Notes: generated by a model from the letters alone, not told the origin. A DNA stretch of 64,000 nucleotides from Lachnospiraceae bacterium oral taxon 500 (GCA_002999035.1 CP027241.1:2990195-3054194); one strand, 5' to 3'. Counted from the stretch's first letter, positions 25,205-34,884 are shown. Numbers and translations are program-made.

Positions 25205-25930
25205 TTAATCCTTTTTTATACTGACCGTTGCTCCGTCTGCCAGTCCAAAGTAATGCGTTGTCAGCTGCGGGTGAATCCCGACCGCCCGCAAATATTCGCG
25301 CATTCGCTTATGGGTCGTCCTTTCCCGGCGCGGCAGCAAATGACGGGAAACCATAATCTCACCGTTTTGCAGCACATTATCCGTTACCAAAAGTCCGCCG
25401 GCGGTTAAGAGCCGCACCAATTCCGGCAAAAAATGAATATATTGCGCCTTGGCGGAATCCAAAAAAATAAAATCAAACGGTTCCTTTAATTCCGGCAGAA
25501 GCCGGGCGGCATCGCCACATAATAATTCTATTTTATCGGGCTGAACTCTCTCCGGCTGACCGGCACTCGGCTCGTCTCCCCGCGCTTGATCCGCCAGCCA
25601 CGTCTTGGCCGCAGTCAGGTTTTCTTCGGCTTCCCGCTGCATGATCGGGTTCCGCTCGATCGTCAGAAGTTTCCCGTCTGCCGGCAAGAAGCGACTCATC
25701 AAAAGCGCCGAATAAGCCACTGCTGTCCCAACCTCCAAAATTCGCCGCGGTCTTTGCAGCCGCAGCAAAAGCTGCAAAAGCTGCGCCATTTCCGGCCGAA
25801 TAACCGGCACCTCACGTCGGCGGGCAGATTTGCCCAAATCGGACAAAAAGCCTTCCTCCTCGTAAAACAAAGAGAAAAAGGCTTCTTTGTCACTGATGCC
25901 GCCGGTAAACAGAGTATTTACGTTTTCCAT
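25205..25930 (-). CDS. trmR: O-methyltransferase (TrmR-like, tRNA 5-hydroxyuridine methylation)
   Basis: A 241-residue class I methyltransferase with ILEVGTAVAYSALLMS (SAM motif I), KIELLCGDAARLLPEL and FDFIFLDSAKAQYIHFLPEL, matching YrrM/TrmR. I place the start at ATG 25930 with GAGGA upstream; the frame stays open 22 codons further without a site. An insert of about 15 residues (ADQARGDEPSAGQPERVQPD) is unusual. Its position between mltG and trhP matches B. subtilis yrrL-yrrM-yrrO. Confidence 0.88.
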   Translation of the reverse strand: MENVNTLFTGGISDKEAFFSLFYEEEGFLSDLGKSARRREVPVIRPEMAQLLQLLLRLQRPRRILEVGTAVAYSALLMSRFLPADGKLLTIERNPIMQREAEENLTAAKTWLADQARGDEPSAGQPERVQPDKIELLCGDAARLLPELKEPFDFIFLDSAKAQYIHFLPELVRLLTAGGLLVTDNVLQNGEIMVSRHLLPRRERTTHKRMREYLRAVGIHPQLTTHYFGLADGATVSIKKD

Positions 25931-26001
25931 TTCCGTCCTCATCTTATGATATCGTACTGTACTATAACCGGTTTGCTGCGGCTGACACCGCCACAAACCC
26001 T

Positions 26002-27075
26002 TTATTGCAAATGATCCTTGTATTTGACCTTGGCCGCATTGTGCTCATCCAGCGTCCGGCTGAATACATGCTCGCCGCTTTCGGCATCTTTGAGCACAAA
26101 GTAGATATAATCCGTTTCTTCGGGATAAAGCACCGCCTCTATCGCCGCCTTACCCGGATTGGCAATCGGCCCGGCCGGCAGTCCCCGGTTAATATAGGTA
26201 TTATACGGTGAATCAATTTTGGTATCGGCAATCGTCAACTGCGGATAGGATTTATTTAAAACATACATAACCGTTGAGCACATTTGCAGCGGCATATCAA
26301 TTTTCATCCGGTTATTGATGACACTGGCCACTAATTTGCGCTCCTCCGGCACCCGCACTTCTTTTTCAATGATTGATGCCATATTGACCACCTGGTCGAT
26401 GCTATACCCCAGCGCCGTCGTTCTGGCCCGGAAATCGGCATCATAAATCGCATCAAAGCGCTTCAGCATTTTTTCAATGACTTCCGTCACCTTGGCATCG
26501 GCGTAAATCTCATAGGTATCGGGGAAAAGATAACCCTGCAGCCGCAGATTCCGCTCCGGGATTTCCTGAACAAAATCATAATTATACTTGGAAATATCAT
26601 TGCAGGCCTGAACAAATTCATCGCTGCTTTTGCAGATACCCAGTTCGACCATCTTATTGGCAATTTGCAGGATAGTGTAGCCCTCCGGAATGGTAAACTT
26701 AACGGTCTTCCTCTTTTCGCCGTCCTTCATCAGGATTTCCATGATCCGGTACTCATCCATCGCCGTATCCAGCTTGAACTTGCCGGTTTGAAACTTAGCA
26801 TCATACCCGTTCAGCTTGGCCAGCGCCCGGAAAAAAAGCTCATTTTCAATCAGCCCGTTCTTTTTTAAAATCGCGGCAATCTTTTCCGTACCCACACCTT
26901 TGGGAATTTCGATGGTTACTTCCTTGCCTTCTCCGGTTTGGCCGGGTCTCTGGATCAGGGCGTATGCGTTTTGATAAGCCCAGCTCGTACCTCTGACCAC
27001 GGCAAATATAACCGCTCCGATAAAAGCGATCCGCACAATCACCTGTAAAATTTCTCCGACTACATTCCTGATCAT
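26002..27075 (-). CDS. mltG: Endolytic murein transglycosylase MltG
   Basis: A 357-residue YceG-like protein. One N-terminal membrane helix (about 9-28), a LysM-like region, then the catalytic domain with NMASIIEKEVRVPEERKLVA (about 230-250, containing the key Glu) and the C-terminal NPGKAAIEAVLYPEETDYIYF. It cleaves nascent glycan strands at the outer membrane face. GAGG is six bases before the ATG. Confidence 0.94.
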   Translation of the reverse strand: MIRNVVGEILQVIVRIAFIGAVIFAVVRGTSWAYQNAYALIQRPGQTGEGKEVTIEIPKGVGTEKIAAILKKNGLIENELFFRALAKLNGYDAKFQTGKFKLDTAMDEYRIMEILMKDGEKRKTVKFTIPEGYTILQIANKMVELGICKSSDEFVQACNDISKYNYDFVQEIPERNLRLQGYLFPDTYEIYADAKVTEVIEKMLKRFDAIYDADFRARTTALGYSIDQVVNMASIIEKEVRVPEERKLVASVINNRMKIDMPLQMCSTVMYVLNKSYPQLTIADTKIDSPYNTYINRGLPAGPIANPGKAAIEAVLYPEETDYIYFVLKDAESGEHVFSRTLDEHNAAKVKYKDHLQ

Positions 27076-27121
27076 AAATTCCTCTTTTCCCGGGAATCAA
27101 GCAAGGAACCCCGTTCCCCGC

Positions 27122-27472
27122 CTATTCCAAAAACTTGGTGTCGTAATCCAGCTCCGCCTCCATCGTTTGAAAAACATCCCGGAGCGAGCGACAAAGCTGA
27201 TAATCCGCATCTAAAAAAGCATTGACCAAGGGATCCTGTAATTCCTGCTCATAGTCGCTTTTTAATCGGAGCAGCCTTTCACCGGCTTCAAACTGCCCAT
27301 AGTTTTGATCGACTTGAATCTCAAATACCTTGCGCCGGAACGTGTTGACTTTGTCCCACAATTCAGGCTTGTTTGACAGCAATGATTTATAATTCAAGTA
27401 TTGAATATATTCTTCTGTCGATTTAAAGGCGCGAATCATTTCCCTTGCCTTTTCTTCTACACTTTCTTTCAC
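27122..27472 (-). CDS. YlbF/YmcA family protein (RicF-like)
   Basis: A 116-residue helical protein with FKSTEEYIQYLNYKSLLS and the C-terminal FLDADYQLCRSLRDVFQTME, the YlbF pattern. GTG start with AGGAGG before it. In B. subtilis such proteins form the Y-complex that steers RNase Y and sporulation/competence. Here it follows RNase J by 20 bases, so a link with mRNA decay is plausible. Confidence 0.85.
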   Translation of the reverse strand: MKESVEEKAREMIRAFKSTEEYIQYLNYKSLLSNKPELWDKVNTFRRKVFEIQVDQNYGQFEAGERLLRLKSDYEQELQDPLVNAFLDADYQLCRSLRDVFQTMEAELDYDTKFLE

Positions 27473-27491
27473 AACAGCCTCCTGTATTTTC

Positions 27492-29189
27492 CTATACCTC
27501 CACTTGTGTCAGGACGGGCAGTACCATCGGATTCCGTTTCAAATACTGCCACAGATATTCTCTAATGTCATCTCGAATCATTGTCTTAATCTTCGTCCAG
27601 TCATGGATATTTTTCATAGTTGCTCTTTCCAGCGATCGGCTGACAATATCTTTAATGTCATCCATCAAACTGGCGTTTTCCTTGACATAAATAAACCCGC
27701 GCGATACGATTTCGGGGCTGGCCAGGATCTCACTGGTATAGCGGTCAACCACAATCGAAACTACAATCAATCCATCCTGCGACAGCTTTTGCCGGTCACG
27801 CAGCACAACATCACCGACATCGCCGACGCCCAAACCGTCAACCAATACGGTTTCAATCGGAATCTTATCAATTACTTCGCCCCCGTCCTGCGACAAAGCA
27901 AAGACATTCCCGTTTTCCAAAATATAAACATCTTTTTTCTGCATACCCAGCTCCACCGCCAGTTCCTGATGCGATTTCAAGTGCCGGTACTCACCGTGCA
28001 CCGGGATAAAATACCGCGGGCGCACCAAAGTGTGCAGAAGTTTCAATTCTTCGCGGCAAGCATGCCCCGATACATGGGTGTCCTCATAAATAACGTCCGC
28101 ACCCTTTTTATACAAGCCGTTAATTACTCTGGCTATGTATTTTTCATTGCCGGGAATCGGTTTGGAGCTTAAAATAACCAAATCGCCTTCTTTGATACTA
28201 ATTTTGCGGTGCGTATTATTGGCTATTCTCGACAGCGCCGACAGCGGCTCGCCTTGGCTGCCGGTAGTAATAATGACCACCTGACTGTCCTTATAATTAT
28301 CCAGTTCATCACTGCTGATCAGCATATTTTTCGGCATTTTGATATAGCCCAGTTCCTGCGCGGTCGTAACCACATTAACCATCGACCGGCCCTCGACTGC
28401 CACCTTGCGCCGGTGCGCCTTGGCCGAGTTGATAATCTGCTGGACCCGGTCAACATTGGACGCAAAAGTAGCAACAATCAGCCGCCGCCCTTTATTTTCA
28501 TTAAAAATCGCATCGAAGGACTTACCAACCGTACTTTCCGACATGGTATAGCCCTCACGCAGCACATTGGTTGAATCGGCCAGCAGCGCCAGCACGCCCT
28601 CCCGGCCAAGCTCGGCCAAACGATGAACGTCAATCGCCTTGCCGTAAATCGGCGTATAATCCACCTTGAAATCGCCGCTGTGAATAATCACACCCAGCGG
28701 AGTATGAATCGCAATAGCCGCCGCATCCGGAATCGAATGATTGGTGCGGATAAACTCCGCCCGAAACTTGCCCAGCCGCACACTTTGTCCCATGCCGACG
28801 CTTTTGAGCTTGCACTTTTCTAAAATTTTATGTTCCTTCAGCTTGTTTTCCACTAAACCTAAAGTCAAGCGGCTCCCGTAAACCGGAATATTTAATTCCT
28901 TTAATAAATATGGAATCGCGCCGATGTGATCCTCATGCCCGTGCGTTACCACTAAGCCCCGCACTTTGTCGGCATTTTGCTTTAAATAGGAAAAATCCGG
29001 AATGACAAGATCAATTCCCAGCATTTCTTCATCCGGAAACGCTAATCCGCAGTCAATGATAATAATATCATTCTTATATTCAAATAAGGTAATATTCATT
29101 CCGATTTGGTCTAACCCCCCGAGCGGAATAATCTTTATCTTATCTTCATGTTTTTCTTGTTGTTTGTTTTTCAAAAAATACCTCCACAT
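27492..29189 (-). CDS. rnj: Ribonuclease J
   Basis: A 565-residue metallo-beta-lactamase RNase. It has VVTHGHEDHIGAIPYLLKEL (about 80-98), IHSGDFK, HVSGHACREELKLLH and the beta-CASP region, with the J-type C-terminal domain. It matures 16S rRNA and degrades mRNA 5'-3'. I choose ATG 29189 (MWRYFLKNK) because the frame upstream overlaps fur; GAGGG lies about 11 bases before. The N-terminus is thus about ten residues longer than in B. subtilis. Confidence 0.93.
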   Translation of the reverse strand: MWRYFLKNKQQEKHEDKIKIIPLGGLDQIGMNITLFEYKNDIIIIDCGLAFPDEEMLGIDLVIPDFSYLKQNADKVRGLVVTHGHEDHIGAIPYLLKELNIPVYGSRLTLGLVENKLKEHKILEKCKLKSVGMGQSVRLGKFRAEFIRTNHSIPDAAAIAIHTPLGVIIHSGDFKVDYTPIYGKAIDVHRLAELGREGVLALLADSTNVLREGYTMSESTVGKSFDAIFNENKGRRLIVATFASNVDRVQQIINSAKAHRRKVAVEGRSMVNVVTTAQELGYIKMPKNMLISSDELDNYKDSQVVIITTGSQGEPLSALSRIANNTHRKISIKEGDLVILSSKPIPGNEKYIARVINGLYKKGADVIYEDTHVSGHACREELKLLHTLVRPRYFIPVHGEYRHLKSHQELAVELGMQKKDVYILENGNVFALSQDGGEVIDKIPIETVLVDGLGVGDVGDVVLRDRQKLSQDGLIVVSIVVDRYTSEILASPEIVSRGFIYVKENASLMDDIKDIVSRSLERATMKNIHDWTKIKTMIRDDIREYLWQYLKRNPMVLPVLTQVEV

Positions 29190-29242
29190 GACGGAAAAGC
29201 CCTCAAAGGAGCCTTCCGCTTCATTTCTTAATTTCTCAATTC

Positions 29243-29704
29243 TTAATCTAATTCTTGTTCCTGTTTGCTCTGGTCTGCACATTCCCGGCAAAGCCCATAA
29301 ATCTTAATCTGCGCTTCCAACGCCTCAAAATTCTTTTCCGTTTTCAAAAAGTCCTTATAATGAGCTAAAAAATCCAGTTCCAGTTCATCAACCTTGCCGC
29401 ACTGCTCGCAGATCAAATGATAATGATGCAGCGGGCTGTCCTCATAAAATATTTCATAGCGAATGTCTTTGTCGTCAAAGGATATTTTTTCAATGATCCC
29501 GAGCCGGTTCAAAATTTGAATATTACGGTACACCGTTGCCAGTCCAACTTCGGGATTGGTTTCTCTGACATATTGATATACTTCATCCACCGTCAGATGG
29601 TCTTTTCTGTGAGCATACAGGGTTTCCAGCACAACCTTCCGCTGATTGGTAATTTTGTAACCGCCTTGCTTTAAAATTTCACAATATTTTGATAAGTCGC
29701 TCAT
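29243..29704 (-). CDS. Fur family regulator (Fur/PerR/Zur not resolved)
   Basis: A 153-residue protein with the winged helix ITNQRKVVLETLYAHRKDHL and EVGLATVYRNIQILNRLGII, the regulatory site HHYHLICEQCG and two CxxC pairs (CEQC, CREC) binding structural zinc. GAGGAGAG precedes the ATG. A Glu/Gln-rich tail follows the last Cys. Next to RNase J, as in several clostridia. Confidence 0.92.
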   Translation of the reverse strand: MSDLSKYCEILKQGGYKITNQRKVVLETLYAHRKDHLTVDEVYQYVRETNPEVGLATVYRNIQILNRLGIIEKISFDDKDIRYEIFYEDSPLHHYHLICEQCGKVDELELDFLAHYKDFLKTEKNFEALEAQIKIYGLCRECADQSKQEQELD

Positions 29705-29767
29705 ATCTCTCCTCGAGGACTCAGGCGAAAAAAAGTCCGTTTTTTATACAATTGGTTTGCCGTGCTT

Positions 29768-30052
29768 TTACTCGTAATCGTCGTCGTCTTCCTCTTCAGG
29801 GATATTATCTTCCAAAATATCCAACAGGGCGTTGACAAACTCCTCGCCCTCCTCTTCCGGATCGACAATGCTGTAAAAAGCATCCTCGCCCCGAACATCG
29901 TCCTCTCTCATGATGAAAACATTGATCTCTTCTTTATCCTCAGCCTGCTCATCCGTCACCAAAATATAGGTTTGGCCTTCATACTGCGCCATGCTCAGAA
30001 TTTCCAACTCCACCTCATTGCCATTTTCATCCGTAAACGTAATCCTGTCCAA
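29768..30052 (-). CDS. DUF1292 family protein (YrzB-like)
   Basis: A 94-residue acidic protein starting MDRITFTDENGNEVELEIL, then YEGQTYILVTDEQ, the DUF1292 pattern, ending in an Asp/Glu run. The start is TTG at 30052 with AGGAGG seven bases before; it lies just past the ruvX stop. Conserved order reoM-ruvX-yrzB. Function unknown. Confidence 0.9.
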   Translation of the reverse strand: MDRITFTDENGNEVELEILSMAQYEGQTYILVTDEQAEDKEEINVFIMREDDVRGEDAFYSIVDPEEEGEEFVNALLDILEDNIPEEEDDDDYE

Positions 30053-30062
30053 TTCATTCCTC

Positions 30063-30485
30063 CTAATTGCCGCCGGCATCCAAATATCCCTGCAGGAAAT
30101 ATGCCGCCGCCATTTTGTCAATTACTTTTTTCCTTTTTGCTCTGCTTAAATCCGCTTCCAATAACACTCTTTCCGCTCCGACCGTGCTTAGTCGTTCATC
30201 CCACGTCACCACCGGCAAAGAGATTTTTTTCTTCAGTTTTTCAATAAATTCCAGCGTCTTTTCCACGCGCTCGCCCGACGTATTGTTCATATTTTTGGGC
30301 AAACCGACCACAATCTTCTCGACTCCGTATTCGGCAATCAGTTCTTTGATGCGTTCTATTGAGGCAGCCAGCGCTTCTTCTTCCTGGCGGCGGATAATCT
30401 CCACCCCCTGCGCCGTCCAGCCAAACGGATCGCTGACGGCAATACCGATGGTTTTGCTGCCGTAATCACAGGCCATCACTCGCAT
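30063..30485 (-). CDS. ruvX: RuvX/YqgF, pre-16S rRNA nuclease
   Basis: A 140-residue RNase H-fold protein with [19 protein letters not shown] at the start, [23 protein letters not shown] and [15 protein letters not shown] at the end. All four catalytic motifs are intact. It is thought to mature the 16S rRNA 5' end. It is followed after 10 bases by DUF1292. Confidence 0.95.
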   Translation of the reverse strand: MRVMACDYGSKTIGIAVSDPFGWTAQGVEIIRRQEEEALAASIERIKELIAEYGVEKIVVGLPKNMNNTSGERVEKTLEFIEKLKKKISLPVVTWDERLSTVGAERVLLEADLSRAKRKKVIDKMAAAYFLQGYLDAGGN

Positions 30486-30527
30486 TTATTATCCTCTTTT
30501 CTGCTTCCGCGGCGAAAATCGACCACA

Positions 30528-30788
30528 TCAGTCCTGTTTTTTGGAAAAATAAAAATTAACCATTTCTTCCAGTAATTCATCCCGCTCTAAACGGCCAATC
30601 AGCTTGCGGGCATTATTATGTCCGGTCACATAGGTCGGATCTCCGGAAATAAGGTAGCCGACCAATTGGTAAGTTGGATTATAGCCCTTTTCTTCCAAGG
30701 CTTCATATACCTGTTCCAAGACCAGACGCGCTTCGTTGACTTCTTTCACCGGCTTTTTAAAAAATTGAGTATGTCCCTTATTTTCCAT
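30528..30788 (-). CDS. reoM: IreB/ReoM family regulatory phosphoprotein (UPF0297)
   Basis: An 86-residue protein starting [10 protein letters not shown], with Thr7 at the position phosphorylated by PASTA kinases in ReoM/IreB, then [20 protein letters not shown], the UPF0297 signature. GAAGGAAG precedes ATG 30788. ReoM controls MurA turnover and so cell-wall synthesis. In other Firmicutes alaS is upstream; here an FGGY kinase is there instead. Confidence 0.94.
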   Translation of the reverse strand: MENKGHTQFFKKPVKEVNEARLVLEQVYEALEEKGYNPTYQLVGYLISGDPTYVTGHNNARKLIGRLERDELLEEMVNFYFSKKQD

Positions 30789-30951
30789 GATTTCACTTCC
30801 TTCTGAGGGTCTGAACATTTAAATCACTGCCGCAGTCAAAATATTCTTTATCCTGATAAACTATCATACCATATTTTGCGCTGCTTTGCCATAGCTTTTT
30901 CACGTTAAATTCTTAGCAAATGTACCGCCGTTTCTATCGCCGAGGGCTGTT

Positions 30952-32583
30952 CTATCCGTTGCCGCCTGCTTTATCTGTGCCTTTCCGAACAACTTTGCGA
31001 ATCGCCGTCTGCCGGGCATAAAGCGGCGCCAGCCGGCCATAAATTTCCATAAAAACTTCCTGATAAATCCGGCGGTATATTTTATGCCGCTCCATATCCG
31101 GCATAAAAATATCCTTGGGACGAACCATTGCCTTAACCGCTTCCTCAAAGCTGGGAAAAACACCCAGCCCGATAAAAGCCGCCATCGCACTGCCGATACC
31201 GCTGACTTCATTGGTCTGCGTCCGAATCGCCGGCAGACCGAACATATCCGCCGTAATCTGGCAAATCTCATCACTTCGCGACCCGCCGCCGCCCAAATAG
31301 ATTTCCCGCACCGGCACACCCGATTTCTTTTCCAGTTTATGCAGGCCGTTCATCAAGGCAAAATTGATGCCCTCAATAATCGCCCGGTAAATATGTACCC
31401 GGGTATGCAGGTCAGAAAAGCCGATCACCGCTCCCCGCGCCACCGGCATTGTCAGATTCGGCGTAAAATAGGGCTGAAAAACCAAGCCCTCGCAGCCCGG
31501 CGGAATTTCCTGCAACCGCCGGTTTAAAAGAACTTCCGGCGAAATCCCCAGCGCCTTGGCCTGCTCGACTTCTTTGGCGGCAAACTCTTTTTTAAACCAT
31601 GAAATCAGCCAATAGCCGCGGTAAATTTGAATTTCCGGGTTATACGCTCCCGGCAGCATTGACACATAGGCCGGCATAAACCGATCCGGCTCCATGTATT
31701 CGGTCGTCGTAATGCTGACGGTCGAAGCCGTACCGAAGCTGATCGCTGCCTTATCCGGCGTAATACAGCCCATGCCGATGGTTTCGCATACCTTATCCGA
31801 GCCGGAAGCATAAAGCGCCAGCCCGGCCGGGATACCGGTTGCCGCCGCCGCTTCTTCGGTGATGCAGCCCAAAACCTCACCCGCTTCTTTAAACGGGCAT
31901 AGTTTTTCCGGTTCAATATCAAAGACAAAACGCTTAAAGGAATGCTTGGTCATCCAGTTCCGCTTTTTATGATGAAACGGCACATGCCCGACCAAAGCCG
32001 AAACCGAATCAACCAGCTGACCGGTCAAACGGTAAATTAAATAACCACTTAAAAACGCAAAATGCGCTGTCCGCTTCCAGGTTTCCGGCTCCATTTCCCG
32101 CAGCCAGTTACAGGCCGAAATCCGCCACTGCGACACGGCAGTCTGCTCCATGCCAATCAGCTTAACCGCTGCCGCCATTGCCGGTGACAGCCGGGGATAC
32201 CCCTCGGCCTTTCTTTTATCCAACCATAAAAAAGCCGGACGCAGCGGCCGCATTTCCCGATCAAGACAAACATAAGTCGCCCGAATCGTGGTAATGGTCA
32301 CGCCTTCCACCCGCGCCCAAAGCTCCGGCTGACGACCCTTTAGTTCCGACACTGCGGTAATGATATGCTCCCAGTAAAAATCAGCCCGCTGCTCCGCCCA
32401 ATCGGCTTCCAGTGAAAAATAAGCCGGAATATGATTGCTCTTGGCCGCAGCCAATACATCGCCCCGGTCATTAATTAAGAGCGCTCTGGTGCTTTGCGTG
32501 CCCACATCCAGCGCCAGTACCACTCTTCCCTTTTTATCTCTTTCCTTTTCCGCCTGCTCTTGCCGCCCGGTTTCTATTTCCAT
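30952..32583 (-). CDS. FGGY family carbohydrate kinase
   Basis: A 543-residue sugar kinase. It has ALDVGTQSTRALLIN (phosphate loop, about 24-38), DWAEQRADFYWEH, ISFGTASTVSITTTEYMEP, and LGGGGSRSDEICQITADMFG (FGGY signature region) near residue 430. It is longer than xylulokinase (about 500) and has an unusual WLISWFKKEF stretch, as in a branch of uncharacterised FGGY kinases. GAGGAG precedes ATG. It stands alone, so the sugar is unknown. Motifs are intact. Confidence 0.9.
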   Translation of the reverse strand: MEIETGRQEQAEKERDKKGRVVLALDVGTQSTRALLINDRGDVLAAAKSNHIPAYFSLEADWAEQRADFYWEHIITAVSELKGRQPELWARVEGVTITTIRATYVCLDREMRPLRPAFLWLDKRKAEGYPRLSPAMAAAVKLIGMEQTAVSQWRISACNWLREMEPETWKRTAHFAFLSGYLIYRLTGQLVDSVSALVGHVPFHHKKRNWMTKHSFKRFVFDIEPEKLCPFKEAGEVLGCITEEAAAATGIPAGLALYASGSDKVCETIGMGCITPDKAAISFGTASTVSITTTEYMEPDRFMPAYVSMLPGAYNPEIQIYRGYWLISWFKKEFAAKEVEQAKALGISPEVLLNRRLQEIPPGCEGLVFQPYFTPNLTMPVARGAVIGFSDLHTRVHIYRAIIEGINFALMNGLHKLEKKSGVPVREIYLGGGGSRSDEICQITADMFGLPAIRTQTNEVSGIGSAMAAFIGLGVFPSFEEAVKAMVRPKDIFMPDMERHKIYRRIYQEVFMEIYGRLAPLYARQTAIRKVVRKGTDKAGGNG

Positions 32584-32763
32584 GTCACTCCTCTTATCGG
32601 TTTGCCCGAACTGTATTCTTTATTTGTCTGCCCGGTCAATTCTTGTGCCATTTCCTGTCTCGGCACAAAACAGCACAAAATTGTTTATTTTCTGACCTGG
32701 TCACAGCTGCCGAACATAATAATCCGTTCATTCTTGTTATCGGCTTTTACCAATAAAAAATTA

Positions 32764-32805
32764 ACTCAACTTTAGCGCGGGCTTCTGAACATGGGAAAGT
32801 TGAGT
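32764..32805 (-). terminator. Terminator of the TIGR03943 gene
   Basis: ACTCAACTTT pairs with AAAGTTGAGT over a 22-base loop and overlaps the stop; on the minus strand it is followed by TAATTTTTTATT. A similar arm pair (ACTCAACTTTCCC / GGGAAAGTTTAGT) occurs at 62751-62840. Confidence 0.65.
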
Positions 32806-33665
32806 CAATAACTGAAATAAACATACGGTGTTTCCAGCGGCTCAATTTTTTCAATCTCTTTGACCTGCAAAATCAGTTTGGATTCTTCCTCCCCGTTCAT
32901 CGGATTTTTAGCCAGCCCCTTTTGAGTTACACCCTTGACCCGAATCCAATCATTATCGGCAAAGTCCTGCGCCATCGGCGTGGACGCCACTATCCCCATC
33001 AAAGTCGCGTCGGCTGCACAGCAGGTAACCAGCATCCGGGAAACCAAAAGTTCGTTTTTACCGAAAAATTCACTTTTATACACAAAGCCTTCCAGCACAA
33101 TTTCCTGTCCGCCTTTTTCATCCAGAGAAAATAAAGTTTTCAGGAACGGATCTTCATCTTCTGCCGCTGCCACGCTATCCGCATTCGGATCGGTCGGATC
33201 GGTTGCCCCCGGATCGGGTGCATTCATCTCTCCCGGCGGCAGAGCATCATAAGCGGAACTGACTGCCGTCTCCGCCGTCGGTTCTGCTTTTTTCTCAACC
33301 ACTTCTTTATTTTTCTGTTCCGTCAGCAAAGCCGTCTGATCCTGTGCCAAGCTATTTAAATTGACCGTCCGGTTGGTAAAAATAACAGCGCTGGCATCGC
33401 CCGCCAAAATCAGCATAAACATCGGCAGTAAAAATAAGAAATAACCGATTTTAATCTTAAATGCATTTTCCGTCCGTTTAAATAACTTGGTTTGCTGGTA
33501 AACAAATAAGATCAGCAAAATAATCTCGGCTGCAATTACAAACTTCGTCATTTTCGGATGCAGGTAAAACCGCAGCTCATCAAAAATCAAAAGTTTGCCG
33601 ATCACAAGGCTGAGCGCCCCAATCAGCAGCCACCAGCAAAGTTCACCAATATTTATTTTCTTCAT
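32805..33665 (-). CDS. TIGR03943/DUF1980 family membrane protein (YcgQ-like)
   Basis: A 286-residue protein with two N-terminal membrane segments and one near 75-95, an Asp/Pro-rich linker (about 135-170), then a beta domain with VTCCAADATLMGIVA (Cys-Cys motif, about 210-224). This family is the partner of the DUF318 permease next door (B. subtilis ycgQ-ycgR), linked to zinc or other metal stress. GAGGATATA precedes ATG. Confidence 0.88.
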   Translation of the reverse strand: MKKINIGELCWWLLIGALSLVIGKLLIFDELRFYLHPKMTKFVIAAEIILLILFVYQQTKLFKRTENAFKIKIGYFLFLLPMFMLILAGDASAVIFTNRTVNLNSLAQDQTALLTEQKNKEVVEKKAEPTAETAVSSAYDALPPGEMNAPDPGATDPTDPNADSVAAAEDEDPFLKTLFSLDEKGGQEIVLEGFVYKSEFFGKNELLVSRMLVTCCAADATLMGIVASTPMAQDFADNDWIRVKGVTQKGLAKNPMNGEEESKLILQVKEIEKIEPLETPYVYFSY

Positions 33666-33750
33666 TATATCCTCAACTTTCCTTTGCCCGAAACACTATG
33701 CCCTTCTGCGTTTCCCCTCTATTCTTGCCTGTCAAAAAACACCTTGCTTT

Positions 33751-34884
33751 TTAAAACAGAAACGCACTTAAACTGCTGAAAATAAAGACTACCACTGCAA
33801 TCGTCAAAATCAGCCGGATAATAAACTTCATCCGAAAGCCCTGCGTCAGCATCAGCATATTTTTAATATCCATCATCGGGCCAAAAAGCAAAAAGGCCAA
33901 AATAGCCGAATTCGGAAGCCCACCCTGAAAGCTGGCAGCTACAAAAGCATCCGCTTCCGAGCAAAGCGACAGAACAAAGGCCAACAGCATCATAGCTGTA
34001 ATCGACAATGCCGGATTTTGCGACAGCGCCAAAAAATACTGCTTCGGTACAAAGGTCTGCATAGCAGCCGAAATCAAAACACCCAAAATCAAAAAACGGC
34101 CAACCTCATAAAGTTCATGCGAAGTATGGTCCAAAATCGACTTAACTATTTGCAGCGGTTTATCCCGCTTCGTCGCATGCACATGACCGCAGCTGCAAGC
34201 CGCGCCATGCTCATGGTCATGCTCATCGCCGATTTCCGTAACAGCGGCGGAATCCTCATTATGCTGATGTTTTCTATGGCCATGACTATGCCCGCAGGCG
34301 CAAGATTCTTCATGTTCTGTTTCATCGTCATAGTCATATCCGTCATGCTGATGTTTCCCATGGCCATGACTATGCGCGCAGGCGCAAGATTCCTCATGCT
34401 CCGTTTCCTCTGCGTCATGGTCATGCTTTCCTGCTTCGCCCTGCCAAACTGCCCCAGCGGTTTTGAGCTCCTCCTTATCCGATAAAAAGGTAATCAAAAG
34501 ACCAACTGCAATCGCTGTCAAATAGCCGAATACACCGCGCAGCAGCGGAAAATAAAAATTATTCAAAAAAGCAAAGCGAGTGGATAACAGCACCACCGGA
34601 TTAATCGTCGGGGTGGCCAGCATAAAAGTAACCGCCACTCCGACCGGCATTCCTTTTTTTACTAAGCGGCGCATAACCGGAACAATCGCACATTCACAAA
34701 TTGGAAAAATAATCCCGGCCAGACCGGCCACTAAAAAAGCAAACCAGCTTCTTTTCGGTAAATGCTCGGTCAGCCATTCCCGGGAAACAAAAATCTCAAT
34801 CAGCGACGAAACAATCGTGCCGATCAGCACAAAAGGCAAAGCCTCCAATAAAATACTTAAAAAAATAATCGCAAACTGCTGCAT
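33751..34884 (-). CDS. DUF318 permease with His-rich metal-binding loop (YcgR-like)
   Basis: A 377-residue protein with about eight membrane helices; the first half holds GLAGIIFPICECAIVPVMRR and FMLATPTINPVVLLSTRFAF, typical of the family (CxxxP and TPxxNP motifs). The central cytoplasmic loop (about 150-240) is extremely rich in His, Cys, Asp and Glu and contains an internal duplication of the unit TEHEESCACxHSHGHxKHQH, followed by HDHEHGAACSCGHVH. Such loops bind Zn or Ni. Co-transcribed with the YcgQ-like gene, 85 bases away. Family members affect metal handling, but the transported species is not settled. Confidence 0.88.
   Translation of the reverse strand: MQQFAIIFLSILLEALPFVLIGTIVSSLIEIFVSREWLTEHLPKRSWFAFLVAGLAGIIFPICECAIVPVMRRLVKKGMPVGVAVTFMLATPTINPVVLLSTRFAFLNNFYFPLLRGVFGYLTAIAVGLLITFLSDKEELKTAGAVWQGEAGKHDHDAEETEHEESCACAHSHGHGKHQHDGYDYDDETEHEESCACGHSHGHRKHQHNEDSAAVTEIGDEHDHEHGAACSCGHVHATKRDKPLQIVKSILDHTSHELYEVGRFLILGVLISAAMQTFVPKQYFLALSQNPALSITAMMLLAFVLSLCSEADAFVAASFQGGLPNSAILAFLLFGPMMDIKNMLMLTQGFRMKFIIRLILTIAVVVFIFSSLSAFLF

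Noticed and set aside
29706-29742. GGACT/AGTCC hairpin between DUF1292 and fur as a terminator
   Set aside because: The T run follows only on the plus strand, where no gene ends; probably accidental.
34018-34485. Met/His-rich antisense frames over the permease loop
   Set aside because: They mirror the repetitive His codons of the permease loop and have no start signals.
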